Assembly (NCBI RefSeq): GCF_002860125.1
Contig: NZ_PGVA01000016.1
Location: forward strand, 1-44,716
Reading direction: 5' to 3'
From: Bacillus canaveralius
Lineage (GTDB): Bacteria; Bacillota; Bacilli; Bacillales; Cytobacillaceae
DNA: 44,716 nt
How positions within the stretch are numbered: the stretch's first letter is position 1; every line of letters begins with the position of its first letter. This document shows positions 18,368 to 26,713 of the stretch, piece by piece. A program made the translations under genes and the position numbers. The notes below the pieces were generated by a model. The model made no database searches. It worked only from the letters and a program-made list of their open reading frames with translations, and was not told the DNA's origin.

Positions 18368-18422
18368 CCTAATCTCTCCTCTGCTTGGCTATACTATTTT
18401 GTCTCTCCTGCAGTGCACTCTT
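18365..18422 (-). promoter_or_regulatory. Candidate TRAP-binding leader overlapping the trpP RBS
   Basis: Read on the minus strand, the 55 bases before the TTG start hold seven GAG or TAG triplets (three in the last 14 bases, across the RBS). Two more TAG follow within the first codons. TRAP binds 9-11 (G/U)AG triplets, usually two to three bases apart; here spacing ranges from 0 to 10, so the fit is partial. In B. subtilis TRAP blocks trpP translation at this position. Confidence 0.45.
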
Positions 18423-18478
18423 TGCCTGCAGCGAAAAACTTGCACCAATTATAACATATAATTGTTAATGTTTAAAGA

Positions 18479-18609
18479 TTCATAACGCAATTCTTTATTT
18501 CAAAAACGAACAGTATTGAAAATTAACATAGTATTATTTGTTTCCTACGGCATTCCTGTTTATTTAGATAACTACATTCGTTTTTCAGTTTGGCTTGTTA
18601 CATTGTGAA
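18479..18609 (-). repeat. Palindromic intergenic repeat, copy B
   Basis: The reverse-oriented partner of 13912-14045. Identity is high over about 130 bases, with scattered substitutions and one or two single-base gaps. Its right arm ATTCGTTTTTCAGTTTGGC and left arm CAAAAACGAACAG are the inverted ends. It lies between the trpP leader and the serC stop codon, in a non-coding gap. Confidence 0.8.
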
Positions 18610-18631
18610 GTGTACTAAGTCGAAATATGAA

Positions 18632-19711
18632 TCAATAATTTTTCCTAAATGTTTTCATGAACTTGGCCAGCTCATTTACCTGCTCAATCGTAACGGCATT
18701 ATACAGCGAGGCCCGACAGCCGCCGATGGAACGATGGCCGTTCAGGCCGATAAACCCGGCTTCTTTAGCCTGTTCCAGAAAGGCACCAGTCGCTGCTTCG
18801 GTTTCGAGCTTAAAGGTGACATTCATCAATGACCGGCTTCCTTGATCCGCATGACCCCGATAAAATCCGTTGCTTTCATCAATAATATCGTAAAGGATTT
18901 CGGCTTTTTCGCTATTTATCTTTTCTATTGCAGGCAGTCCGCCTATTGACTCGACCCACTCCAATACAAGAGAAAGTAAATAAATGGATAGGGTAGGAGG
19001 GGTGTTGTACAATGACCGGTTTTTTGCATGCGTCTGGTAGCTGAGCATCGTCGGAAGTCTCTCATCTGAACGGGCAAGCAGGTCCTTTTTAATAATCACG
19101 ACCGTGACACCTGAAGGCCCAAGATTTTTTTGAGCACCGGCGTAAATCAGGCCAAATTGGTTGACGTTAATCGGTTTGCTAAGAATGTCACTCGACATAT
19201 CAGCAACAAGCGGAGCATTGAAGAGATCCGGAAATGTTTGCCATTGTGTTCCGAAGATTGTATTATTGCTTGTTAAGTGGACATAGGATGCATCGTCGGG
19301 AGCTGATGCTTCAATAGAGGGAATGTTTTTGTACATTCCTTCTTTTCCGGAAGCTAAACTGGCGGCTGACCCGATTTTCCGGGCCTCACTAAGCGCTTTT
19401 TCACTCCAGGAACCAGTCATAATATAATAAGCCGTTTCATCGTTTCTGAGCAGATTCATCGGCACCATCGTAAACTGCAAACTGGCGCCTCCTTGCAAAA
19501 ATAGCACTTCATAATCATCGGGAATTTGCATGAGACGTCGAAGAAGTCTGTCAGCACTGTCATGAATCTGTTCATATTCAGCACTGCGGTGGCTCAGCTC
19601 CATTACAGCCATGCCGGAATCAAGATAATTGAGCCATTCTTTTTGGGCTTTCTCAAGGACAGCCTGAGGTAGGGCGGCTGGTCCGGCATTAAAATTCAAA
19701 GCTCGTTTCAT
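18632..19711 (-). CDS. serC: Phosphoserine aminotransferase
   Basis: SerC converts 3-phosphohydroxypyruvate and glutamate to phosphoserine (serine pathway), and the homologous substrate in pyridoxal phosphate synthesis in some bacteria. The 359-residue class V PLP enzyme starts MKRALNFNAGPAALP. It has FLQGGASLQF, VADMSSDILSKP (cofactor-contacting Asp) and YAGAQKNLGPSGV, where Lys195 forms the PLP Schiff base. HRSIGGCRASLYNA is the phosphate-binding C-terminal motif. RBS AAGGAGG precedes the ATG. It appears to be a single gene. Confidence 0.97.
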   Translation of the reverse strand: MKRALNFNAGPAALPQAVLEKAQKEWLNYLDSGMAVMELSHRSAEYEQIHDSADRLLRRLMQIPDDYEVLFLQGGASLQFTMVPMNLLRNDETAYYIMTGSWSEKALSEARKIGSAASLASGKEGMYKNIPSIEASAPDDASYVHLTSNNTIFGTQWQTFPDLFNAPLVADMSSDILSKPINVNQFGLIYAGAQKNLGPSGVTVVIIKKDLLARSDERLPTMLSYQTHAKNRSLYNTPPTLSIYLLSLVLEWVESIGGLPAIEKINSEKAEILYDIIDESNGFYRGHADQGSRSLMNVTFKLETEAATGAFLEQAKEAGFIGLNGHRSIGGCRASLYNAVTIEQVNELAKFMKTFRKNY

Positions 19712-19821
19712 GTGGGGCCTCCTTACGTATATACTGTAATACGCTAAAGTATAAAGATGTTTCTATCGTATCAAAAATAATAGATGAGCACACTAAAAAT
19801 TTGAACAATTTAAAAAATGTT

Positions 19822-19858
19822 TAAAAAAAGCTTCCGTTCATTGTGAACAGTCGCTTTT
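19822..19858 (-). terminator. Terminator between hit and serC
   Basis: An imperfect stem (AAGC...GCTT outside, TGTTCA/TGAACG inside, 19830-19856) with A- and T-runs on both sides. It probably ends hit transcription. Confidence 0.6.
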
Positions 19859-19929
19859 TAACACATTCGATAGATCTGGAGGCGGGTTGCGTTCTGCATG
19901 TACCGTGCTGATGCCATAAGGAGATATTT

Positions 19930-20349
19930 CTATAAGTGGCTATTAATCCCGGTGGCGATTTTTTGCAGGTTCTCTGCAGAGTATTCACCATTGTTTGTTT
20001 TCCAGACGGCACCAAAGCCGTCACCTTGCCCGTAGCGGGGCAGAAGGTGGAGATGGAAATGGAAGACGGATTGTCCGGCTAGTTCCCCATTATTATTCAA
20101 TAAATTTAAGCCAACAGGTTCGAATTCTGCTTTAATCGCATTGGCAATTTGCGGGACTGCAGCAAATAGGTTTTCGGCAATTTCGGGTGTAAGCTCATAC
20201 AGGTTTTCTTTATGTATTTTTGGAATGACAAGCGTATGCCCTTTCGTCACCTGACTAATATCAAGAAAAGCAAAAACGTGTTCATTTTCAAATACTTTGG
20301 CAGAAGGAATACTGCCATTGATGATTTTACAGAAAATACAGTCGTTCAT
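19930..20349 (-). CDS. hit: HIT-family nucleotide hydrolase
   Basis: A 139-residue histidine-triad protein that hydrolyses AMP-linked phosphoramidates or similar nucleotides. It starts MNDCIFCKIINGSIPSAKV, with a Zn-type CX2C. GHTLVIPKIH follows, and QSVFHFHLHLLPRY contains the catalytic triad motif (His97-x-His99-x-His101). The ATG at 20347-20349 is chosen from AAAGGGTG at good spacing; longer upstream in-frame starts lack an RBS. It is divergent from the Ecs operon, the arrangement in B. subtilis. Its cellular substrate is not known from sequence. Confidence 0.94.
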   Translation of the reverse strand: MNDCIFCKIINGSIPSAKVFENEHVFAFLDISQVTKGHTLVIPKIHKENLYELTPEIAENLFAAVPQIANAIKAEFEPVGLNLLNNNGELAGQSVFHFHLHLLPRYGQGDGFGAVWKTNNGEYSAENLQKIATGINSHL

Positions 20350-20408
20350 ATCCAACACCCTTTCAAGGCTTTTCTCGTATTTTATCATATAATAATCTTT
20401 GACAAAAA

Positions 20409-20440
20409 GGTAAAAGGCAGGATTCTCAAGGAATCCTGCC
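20409..20440 (-). terminator. Strong hairpin with minus-strand T-rich tail
   Basis: GGCAGGATTC (20416-20425) and GAATCCTGCC (20431-20440) form a perfect 10-bp stem with a 5-base loop. On the minus strand it is followed by TTTTACCTTTTT. On the plus strand it has no T-run. So it should end a minus-strand transcript that begins upstream of hit, which no protein gene accounts for. Confidence 0.7.
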
Positions 20441-20690
20441 GAAATGAAGGGGAAAGCTTCTATTGTACGTTCAGTTTAGGAAAGTCTTTGACAAACACCT
20501 CATTTCAAAAAAATGATGCGCTGGATTAGCGGACCGGTTTTTTGAACGGTACTGTGTGCAAAAACACGATCCCCTTATTTAGGAACGTTCGAGTCATGGA
20601 CTAAAAGGTTCTAGTCTTTAGCCAACACCTCATTTCATTTGGTTGAAATGATTTCACCTAAACAGTTGTTTCCCCTTCATCAAGAGTATG
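20411..20690 (-). ncRNA. Candidate structured non-coding RNA
   Basis: The minus-strand transcript would begin near 20690 and end at the 20409-20440 terminator. ATGAAGGGGAAA near its 5' end (20680-20669) can pair with TTTCCCCTTCAT just before the terminator (20454-20443), closing a domain of about 240 bases. Inside lie a perfect hairpin TCATTTCA-ACCAAA-TGAAATGA (20630-20651) and a GACTA...TAGTC hairpin. There is also an imperfect duplicated segment containing TGAAATGAGGTGTT. No known RNA family is recognised: it is not 6S, SRP, tmRNA or RNase P by motif. A weak promoter-like ATGACA / CATACT pair lies upstream. Confidence 0.35.
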
Positions 20691-20795
20691 CCCGGAAATC
20701 CTTGGAGTATGTCATTTTTATCCGGGAAGTCAGCTTTTTAAAAGATGCTTAATGTTTGTTAAACTATTAGCATACACAGAAGGAGGGTGTGCAGA

Positions 20796-21536
20796 ATGGC
20801 ACTTTTGGAGATTAAAAATCTGACAGGCGGTTACACAAGAAATCCTGTTTTAAAAGATATTTCTTTTCAGGTCAATGAAAGGGAGTTGGTCGGCCTGATC
20901 GGGCTGAACGGGGCCGGAAAGAGTACAACGATCAAGCACGTAATCGGGTTGATGGAAGCGCACAGCGGAGAGATTACCATTAACGACCGGACGTTTAAAC
21001 AAGACCGGGAAGCTTACCGCAGACAATTCACTTTTGTTCCAGAAACCCCGATTTTATACGATGAACTTACGCTTGAAGAGCATTTAAAAATTACCGCAAT
21101 GGGCTATGGGCTCGATGAAAATACATACAAGGCACGTAAACATGTACTGCTGAAGGAGTTTCGAATGGAAAAAAGGCTTAAATGGTTTCCTGCCCATTTT
21201 TCCAAAGGGATGAAGCAAAAGGTTATGATTATGTGTGCTTTTCTTGTTCAGCCGTCCCTATATATTGTTGATGAACCTTTTGTAGGTCTTGATCCCCTCG
21301 GTATCCAATCGCTTCTGGATTTAATGAACAGAATGAAAGAAGCGGGTGCCGGGATATTAATGTCGACACATATTTTGGCAACGGCTGAACGGTACTGCGA
21401 CAGGTTTGTGATTTTGCATGAAGGAAAGATCAGGGCCTCAGGTACACTCGGTGAGCTTCGCGAGCAGTTTTCGATGCCGGGAGCAACTTTGGATGACCTT
21501 TATATCCAGCTGACTAAGGAAGAAGATTATGTTTAA
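20796..21536 (+). CDS. ecsA: Ecs ABC transporter ATPase
   Basis: The 246-residue ATP-binding subunit of the Ecs transporter, which affects exoprotein secretion, competence and intramembrane proteolysis in Bacillus. Walker A is GLNGAGKST (about 36-44), the signature is FSKGMKQKV (about 133-141), Walker B is LYIVDEPFVGLDP (about 153-165) and the switch His is in MSTHILATAE. The ATG at 20796 follows GGAGGG; a GTG three codons upstream overlaps that RBS. The stop overlaps ecsB by 8 bases. Confidence 0.96.
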   Translation: MALLEIKNLTGGYTRNPVLKDISFQVNERELVGLIGLNGAGKSTTIKHVIGLMEAHSGEITINDRTFKQDREAYRRQFTFVPETPILYDELTLEEHLKITAMGYGLDENTYKARKHVLLKEFRMEKRLKWFPAHFSKGMKQKVMIMCAFLVQPSLYIVDEPFVGLDPLGIQSLLDLMNRMKEAGAGILMSTHILATAERYCDRFVILHEGKIRASGTLGELREQFSMPGATLDDLYIQLTKEEDYV

Positions 21537-22743
21537 TGGCGCCCGGTTATGGAAAGAGCGGTTCTCGCGGAGAAGCAGGGAAATGGGCCGGTACCTTCGC
21601 TATATTTTCAACGGGCATCTCGTGATTGTTATGCTGTTTCTGCTTGGAACAGCGGCCTACTACTATCAGGCCTGGGTCAAAGCGCTGCCGGCCGATTATC
21701 CTGTTTCGATTATTATTGCTGTGCTGCTCGGTTTATTACTGACATATAGTCCGATTTATACGTTTTTATTTGAAGCAGATAAAATCTTCTTGCTTCCGCT
21801 TGAAACAAAGCTTGCTGATTATTTTAAACGGTCGATCATGGTTAGCTTCGCTTTACAGACTTATCTCCTTATCCTTGTCCTTGCTGCTGTAATGCCGGTG
21901 TATGTTCAAGTGAACGAAGGGGAGTTTTCCTCCTATTTTGCATTTTTGCTTATCCTGCTGGTCGTTAAATGCTTGAACCTGATGGCACGCTGGAAAATAC
22001 AATACTATGTTGAAATAGCAGTACATTGGACTGACTCTGCGATTCGCTATAGCTTAAATACTGTGTTTGTCTACATGCTCTTTTCCGGTGCAGGCCTGCC
22101 CTTTCTTATTGTCATAGCCGGTTTGATGGCGGTGTTGTATTGGTATTATCGAATCCAAGTAGTTGATAAAGGCCTGAAATGGGAGTATTTAATTGAATCG
22201 GAAGAAAGGCGGATGACGTCGTTTTATCGCATTGCCAATCTGTTCACCGACGTACCCAAATTGAAGGACAAAGTGAAGAGGCGGAAATGGCTTGACTGGC
22301 TCTTGGCCAGACTGGCTTTTAAGCAGGAACAAACCTATACCCACCTCTATATGAGAACCTTTTTACGGGCAGGCGATTATTTTGGCTTATTTCTGCGCTT
22401 ATTAATTATTGGAGCAGGAGTCCTGTATTTAATATCATTTGGAATCGGACAGGTTGCAGTCGTTTTATTATTTTTATACTTAACCGGATTCCAGCTGCTT
22501 CCGTTATGGAACCATCACCAAAATAAACTGTGGGTTCAGTTGTATCCTGTAGCAGAGAAATATAGATCAGGTTCATTCAAGGTTCTTCTTTCGGCGTTGC
22601 TTTTCGCTCAAAACATCGCCTTCTGTCTCGTTCTGCTGCTAAAAGGGGATTGGCTTGTTGGCGGGCTTTCCTTTGCAGCCGGTATTGGTTTTATCTACTT
22701 TTTTGTATTCATTTATACAAAGAAGCGCTTGGAGATGATATAA
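21529..22743 (+). CDS. ecsB: Ecs ABC transporter permease
   Basis: A 404-residue membrane protein with about eight to ten hydrophobic helices, starting MFNGARLWKERFSRRSREMG. Its composition, position 8 bases inside ecsA and length identify EcsB. Characteristic pieces are YSPIYTFLFEADKIFLLPLE and the TRP/Tyr-rich C-terminal half (LWNHHQNKLWVQLYPVAEKYR). The third gene of the B. subtilis operon, ecsC, is absent here. A weak hairpin with a T-run lies near 22746-22790. Confidence 0.94.
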   Translation: MFNGARLWKERFSRRSREMGRYLRYIFNGHLVIVMLFLLGTAAYYYQAWVKALPADYPVSIIIAVLLGLLLTYSPIYTFLFEADKIFLLPLETKLADYFKRSIMVSFALQTYLLILVLAAVMPVYVQVNEGEFSSYFAFLLILLVVKCLNLMARWKIQYYVEIAVHWTDSAIRYSLNTVFVYMLFSGAGLPFLIVIAGLMAVLYWYYRIQVVDKGLKWEYLIESEERRMTSFYRIANLFTDVPKLKDKVKRRKWLDWLLARLAFKQEQTYTHLYMRTFLRAGDYFGLFLRLLIIGAGVLYLISFGIGQVAVVLLFLYLTGFQLLPLWNHHQNKLWVQLYPVAEKYRSGSFKVLLSALLFAQNIAFCLVLLLKGDWLVGGLSFAAGIGFIYFFVFIYTKKRLEMI

Positions 22744-22855
22744 GCTCAGGTTGGATGAATTCAGTGGGTGGTCCTGGCCTGTTTTTTTAGGAGCAGTTGC
22801 TAAGAATGCATATAGGCTCAGAATATTGCGAACGCCTCCGCATAGCTGAAATTAG

Positions 22856-22892
22856 AAAACCCATCGGCATTTTTCAGTGCCAATGGGTTTTT
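22856..22892 (-). terminator. Bidirectional terminator between ecsB and yhaA
   Basis: AAAACCCATCGGCA and TGCCAATGGGTTTTT pair around a short loop, with one mismatch. T-runs on both strands let it serve both convergent genes. Confidence 0.88.
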
Positions 22893-22899
22893 AAGTGCA

Positions 22900-24105
22900 T
22901 TATAACGCTTGTTCAGGCACAGGGGCCTCCAATTTGACGGATTGATATTCAACGGCTGCAGTTCCTAAAGTTTTCGCTGCAACGAGCATCGCTTTTTCAT
23001 CAATATCAAACTTTGGATGGTGGTGCGGGTAATTTTCCTCCGTTTCCGGGCGTGCACCTGTAAAGAAGAATGTTCCTTTCACATGCTGCAAATAGTAAGC
23101 GAAATCTTCCCCGCCCATTTGTGGTTCTGTTTCCACAACACGGTTAACACCGGGAACTTTGCCAGCAACTTCAACCAGGAAGTTTGTTTCTTCTTCATGG
23201 TTGATCACTGCTGGGTATCCTCTTTCAAATAAATATTCGTAATCACTGCCGCTTGTATAGCAAGTGCCTTTTGCCGTACGCTCGATTTCTTGTTCAACGA
23301 AAGTTCTCACATCTTCACTGAAGGTTCTCACCGTACCTTCGAGCTTTGCTTTATCAGCAATTACATTGAAAGCATTTTCGGCAACAAACGAGCCGACCGT
23401 TACAACAGCAGAATCAACAGGATTTACCTTGCGGCTGACAATTTGCTGCAAGTTGACGACTAGCTGTGAAGCTGTGACAACAGCATCTTTTGTCCGGTGA
23501 GGCTGGGCTCCATGACCACCCTTGCCCTGTACCAATATTTCAAACCGGTCAGCAGCAGCCATGATCGGCCCGACCCGGTATTGGATCGTCCCAGTTGGTT
23601 CTGAAGCCCATAAATGAGTTCCGAAAATTACATCCACACCATCGAGGCAGCCATCTTCGATCATCGACACTGCGCCTCCTGGTGCATATTCTTCGGCATG
23701 TTGATGGATCATGACATAATCGCCTTCCAACTCATCTCTTAATTCGTGAAGGCTTTTCGCCAGAACGAGCAATGTTGCGGTATGGCCATCATGTCCGCAT
23801 GCATGCATAACTCCAGGAACCAATGATTTATATGGAACATCTTTCTCATCCTGAATTGGCAGGGCATCGAAATCCGCTCTTAAAGCAACTGTTTTTCCTG
23901 GCTTGCTGCCGTATATTTTAGCAACTACTCCATTGCCGCCAACATTGCCTCGTACTTCGATTCCAAGTTTTTCATAGAAGGACTTTATGTATTCGGCTGT
24001 ATTTGTCTCCTGAAAAGATAGTTCAGGATGCTGGTGCAAATAACGCCGGATTTCCACCATCTCCTCATAGTAACTTGCAAGTTTAACATTCAGGCTTTCC
24101 AGCAT
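22900..24105 (-). CDS. yhaA: M20-family amidohydrolase YhaA
   Basis: A 401-residue zinc amidohydrolase of the M20D subgroup (N-acyl-amino-acid or hippurate hydrolase type). The family motifs are RRYLHQHPELSFQE, ALRADFDALPIQDE, MHACGHDGHTATLL (metal ligand His), HQHAEEYAPGGA (catalytic Glu) and MGGEDFAYYLQ (late metal ligand). A dimerisation domain occupies about 180-290 (GGHGAQPHRTKDAV). RBS AAGGAGAG precedes the ATG at 24105. Substrate is probably an N-acylated amino acid or peptide; the exact one is not readable. Confidence 0.9.
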   Translation of the reverse strand: MLESLNVKLASYYEEMVEIRRYLHQHPELSFQETNTAEYIKSFYEKLGIEVRGNVGGNGVVAKIYGSKPGKTVALRADFDALPIQDEKDVPYKSLVPGVMHACGHDGHTATLLVLAKSLHELRDELEGDYVMIHQHAEEYAPGGAVSMIEDGCLDGVDVIFGTHLWASEPTGTIQYRVGPIMAAADRFEILVQGKGGHGAQPHRTKDAVVTASQLVVNLQQIVSRKVNPVDSAVVTVGSFVAENAFNVIADKAKLEGTVRTFSEDVRTFVEQEIERTAKGTCYTSGSDYEYLFERGYPAVINHEEETNFLVEVAGKVPGVNRVVETEPQMGGEDFAYYLQHVKGTFFFTGARPETEENYPHHHPKFDIDEKAMLVAAKTLGTAAVEYQSVKLEAPVPEQAL

Positions 24106-24217
24106 AACAATCTCTCCTTAATATAAATAATTTTTAGACAATTATAACACATTTCGAGAGTCGAAGGTTATTTTAATGAGAGTATTTTCTGGAAATACAA
24201 GTAGTTTCCGAATATTT

Positions 24218-24258
24218 TTAAAAGGAAAGAGAGCTGCACTTCGGGAGGCAGTCTCTTT
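24218..24258 (-). terminator. Terminator of yhfA
   Basis: On the minus strand AAAGAGACTGC pairs with GCAGCTCTCTTT (one bulge) around a GC-rich loop, followed by CCTTTT. It lies 7 bases past the yhfA stop. Confidence 0.8.
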
Positions 24259-24264
24259 CTTTGA

Positions 24265-25671
24265 CTAGATAAGAAACATTGCAACAATGGTGGTGATAAT
24301 TAAACCAATCGTTACAGGCAGGAGATTTCTCCTTGCCAATTCAAATGGATCGACATTGCATATCGCTGCGGCAGGAATGAGCGCCCATGGGACGAGTGTG
24401 CCGCCACCAACCCATATCGCGGCAATTTGGCCGAGAGCGGTTAGCGTGGCTGCTCCAGCTCCGATCGCTGTAGCAAATAAATTGGCTATTGATCCGGCAA
24501 GTGATATACCGGAAAAACCCGATCCGTCGAGGCCGGAGATCGCTCCTACAGCGGTTAACGTTACGGCACCCACTTCTTTGCTTAACGGGACAACCGAAGC
24601 AAGCGTTACACCAAGATCGTTTACGATCCCGTGCGAGTTCTCTGGGAGGAAATCACCGATGATTTTTGTGAATCCGGCATCGCCTAAATAGAAGAAAGCA
24701 GCTATCGGAATCACCGGGCCGAATACTTTAAATCCGAATTGAAAACCTTCAATAATATAACTGGTAGCTTTTTCAAGCCCTTTATTTTTGTGGCTGACCA
24801 TTGTGATGATAAGAAGAATAACGATCGAGGTTCCGCCAATTAAGGCTGTAGCGTCGCCACCTTGAAGATTAAAATGAAACATGGCTGCTACATCAAGGGC
24901 AAACAAAGCAGGGATAAGCAGTGCGAAGAAACGTTTTTGATTTATGGTTAGTAAACAACCATCATTGGTTGACGGATCCGCATCAGGCAGTTCGGAATGC
25001 TCTGAATCTACTGTGAGCCTGCCTGCTTTCATATCCCGTTTCAGAAAATAAAAAGCAGTAACAGTGGTAACCATCCCCATAATAAACACTAACGGAATAC
25101 TCGCATCAATGACCGCATTTACCGGCAGGCCGGCTGCGTCGGCTGTAAGTTTTGGAGCAGCCTGGATGATAAAATCACCAGACAGGGCAATTCCATGCCC
25201 GAACAAGTTCATCGCCATCGCAACACCGAGGGCAGGCAGGCCGACCCTTAATGCGACCGGGAGGAGCACAACACCCAATAATGCAACGGCTGGCGAAGGC
25301 CAGAAAAACCATGATATGCCCATCATCAGAATGCCGATCGTCCAGTAGGCAAGAGAAGGTGTGCGAATCAATTTGGCAAACGGGGAAATCATCACATCGT
25401 TAATCCCGGTTGTCGTCAGCGTTCTGCTCATCGCCACAATAATTGAAATAACGAGAATAGTAGAAAGCAATTCAGTAATCGCAAAAATAAAACTGGTGAA
25501 AATGCTGCTAACAGAATAGCTAAGCGAGCCGGTTGCTGTAATCGCGATAAGAAAAATTCCGGCAATACAAATCAGTGTTGTGTCCCGCCGCATGATCATA
25601 AAACCGATAATTAACACAATGAAGCTGACATATATCCAATGAAGTGCGGTTAGTTCAACGGCCATATCCAT
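24265..25671 (-). CDS. yhfA: Multi-helix permease YhfA
   Basis: A 468-residue integral membrane protein with about 12 hydrophobic helices, of the GntP/CitMHS-like ion transporter superfamily. It starts MDMAVELTALHWIYVSFIVL. It contains SWFFWPSPAVALLGVVLLPV and a conserved end-region AIGAGAATLTALGQIAAIWV followed by GGGTLVPWALIPAAAICNV, typical of this uncharacterised permease group. GGAGGGGG precedes the ATG at 25671. Order yhaA-yhfA-yhgC matches B. subtilis. Substrate is unknown; a carboxylate is plausible from the superfamily only. Confidence 0.82.
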   Translation of the reverse strand: MDMAVELTALHWIYVSFIVLIIGFMIMRRDTTLICIAGIFLIAITATGSLSYSVSSIFTSFIFAITELLSTILVISIIVAMSRTLTTTGINDVMISPFAKLIRTPSLAYWTIGILMMGISWFFWPSPAVALLGVVLLPVALRVGLPALGVAMAMNLFGHGIALSGDFIIQAAPKLTADAAGLPVNAVIDASIPLVFIMGMVTTVTAFYFLKRDMKAGRLTVDSEHSELPDADPSTNDGCLLTINQKRFFALLIPALFALDVAAMFHFNLQGGDATALIGGTSIVILLIITMVSHKNKGLEKATSYIIEGFQFGFKVFGPVIPIAAFFYLGDAGFTKIIGDFLPENSHGIVNDLGVTLASVVPLSKEVGAVTLTAVGAISGLDGSGFSGISLAGSIANLFATAIGAGAATLTALGQIAAIWVGGGTLVPWALIPAAAICNVDPFELARRNLLPVTIGLIITTIVAMFLI

Positions 25672-25824
25672 TAATGCCCCCTCCGTTCATCCTTATAGGC
25701 GAAACATAGGTATTTGCCCAATTTGGATTTAATACAGGATATGTACTTTTTCAACAGGTGTGAAGGGGTAAAAAAGATTTGCGGCTTTAAGCTGGAGCCG
25801 GGGAATAAACTGGGTGTAGTAAGT

Positions 25825-25915
25825 GCGGAACTCCAAATTTACGAGCGGAATTCGAGATTTACGAGCGGAACTCCAAATTTACGAGCGGAATTCGAGATTT
25901 ACGAGCGGAATTCGA
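25825..25915. repeat. Period-20 tandem repeat, array 1
   Basis: GCGGAA recurs exactly every 20 bases at 25825, 25845, 25865, 25885 and 25905. Units alternate between CTCCAAATTTACGAGCGGAA and TTCGAGATTTACGAGCGGAA, so there are two perfect 40-base higher-order units (25831-25910). It lies between the yhfA start and the hmoB terminator. A frame can be read through it but the repetition is at DNA level. A related array is at 42175-42300. Confidence 0.9.
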
Positions 25916-25922
25916 ATAACAA

Positions 25923-26464
<542 letters not shown>

Positions 26465-26713
26465 TCACCTCTATGCGATATTTTCTTCCTTCCTTATTAT
26501 ATCTTTCTCCTCCCATTAATTCACCAAACTCGATTTATATCCTAAAAAAACGTCAATTTTTTTGACATTTAATGTCGTTAACTATACATCAACAGTGGAA
26601 AAACGCTATATTGGAAACAGTTCATAAAATGTACGTTTCTTGCTGTTTCTTATTTTGCCGATAATATATTAAAATGAAATACAGGAAGTTTTTGAAAGGT
26701 GGATTATTTGTAT

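Larger units (their letters stand above)
20350..20795. other. Large hit-ecsA intergenic region
   Basis: No protein gene. It contains the hit promoter region (TTGTCA near 20400-20405, AT-rich -10), a candidate structured RNA on the minus strand (20411-20690) with its terminator, an inverted repeat CCCGGA...TCCGGG (about 20691-20726) and the ecsA RBS. A 26-base imperfect direct repeat occurs at 20480-20506 and 20611-20637. Confidence 0.6.

Noticed and set aside
20411-20690. 6S RNA or SRP RNA assignment for the structured region
   Set aside because: The expected conserved motifs of those RNAs are not visible; only the general closed-stem layout is similar.
25825-25915. CRISPR array
   Set aside because: Repeat units are directly abutting with a 20-base period and no unique 30-40-base spacers; no cas genes are in the window.
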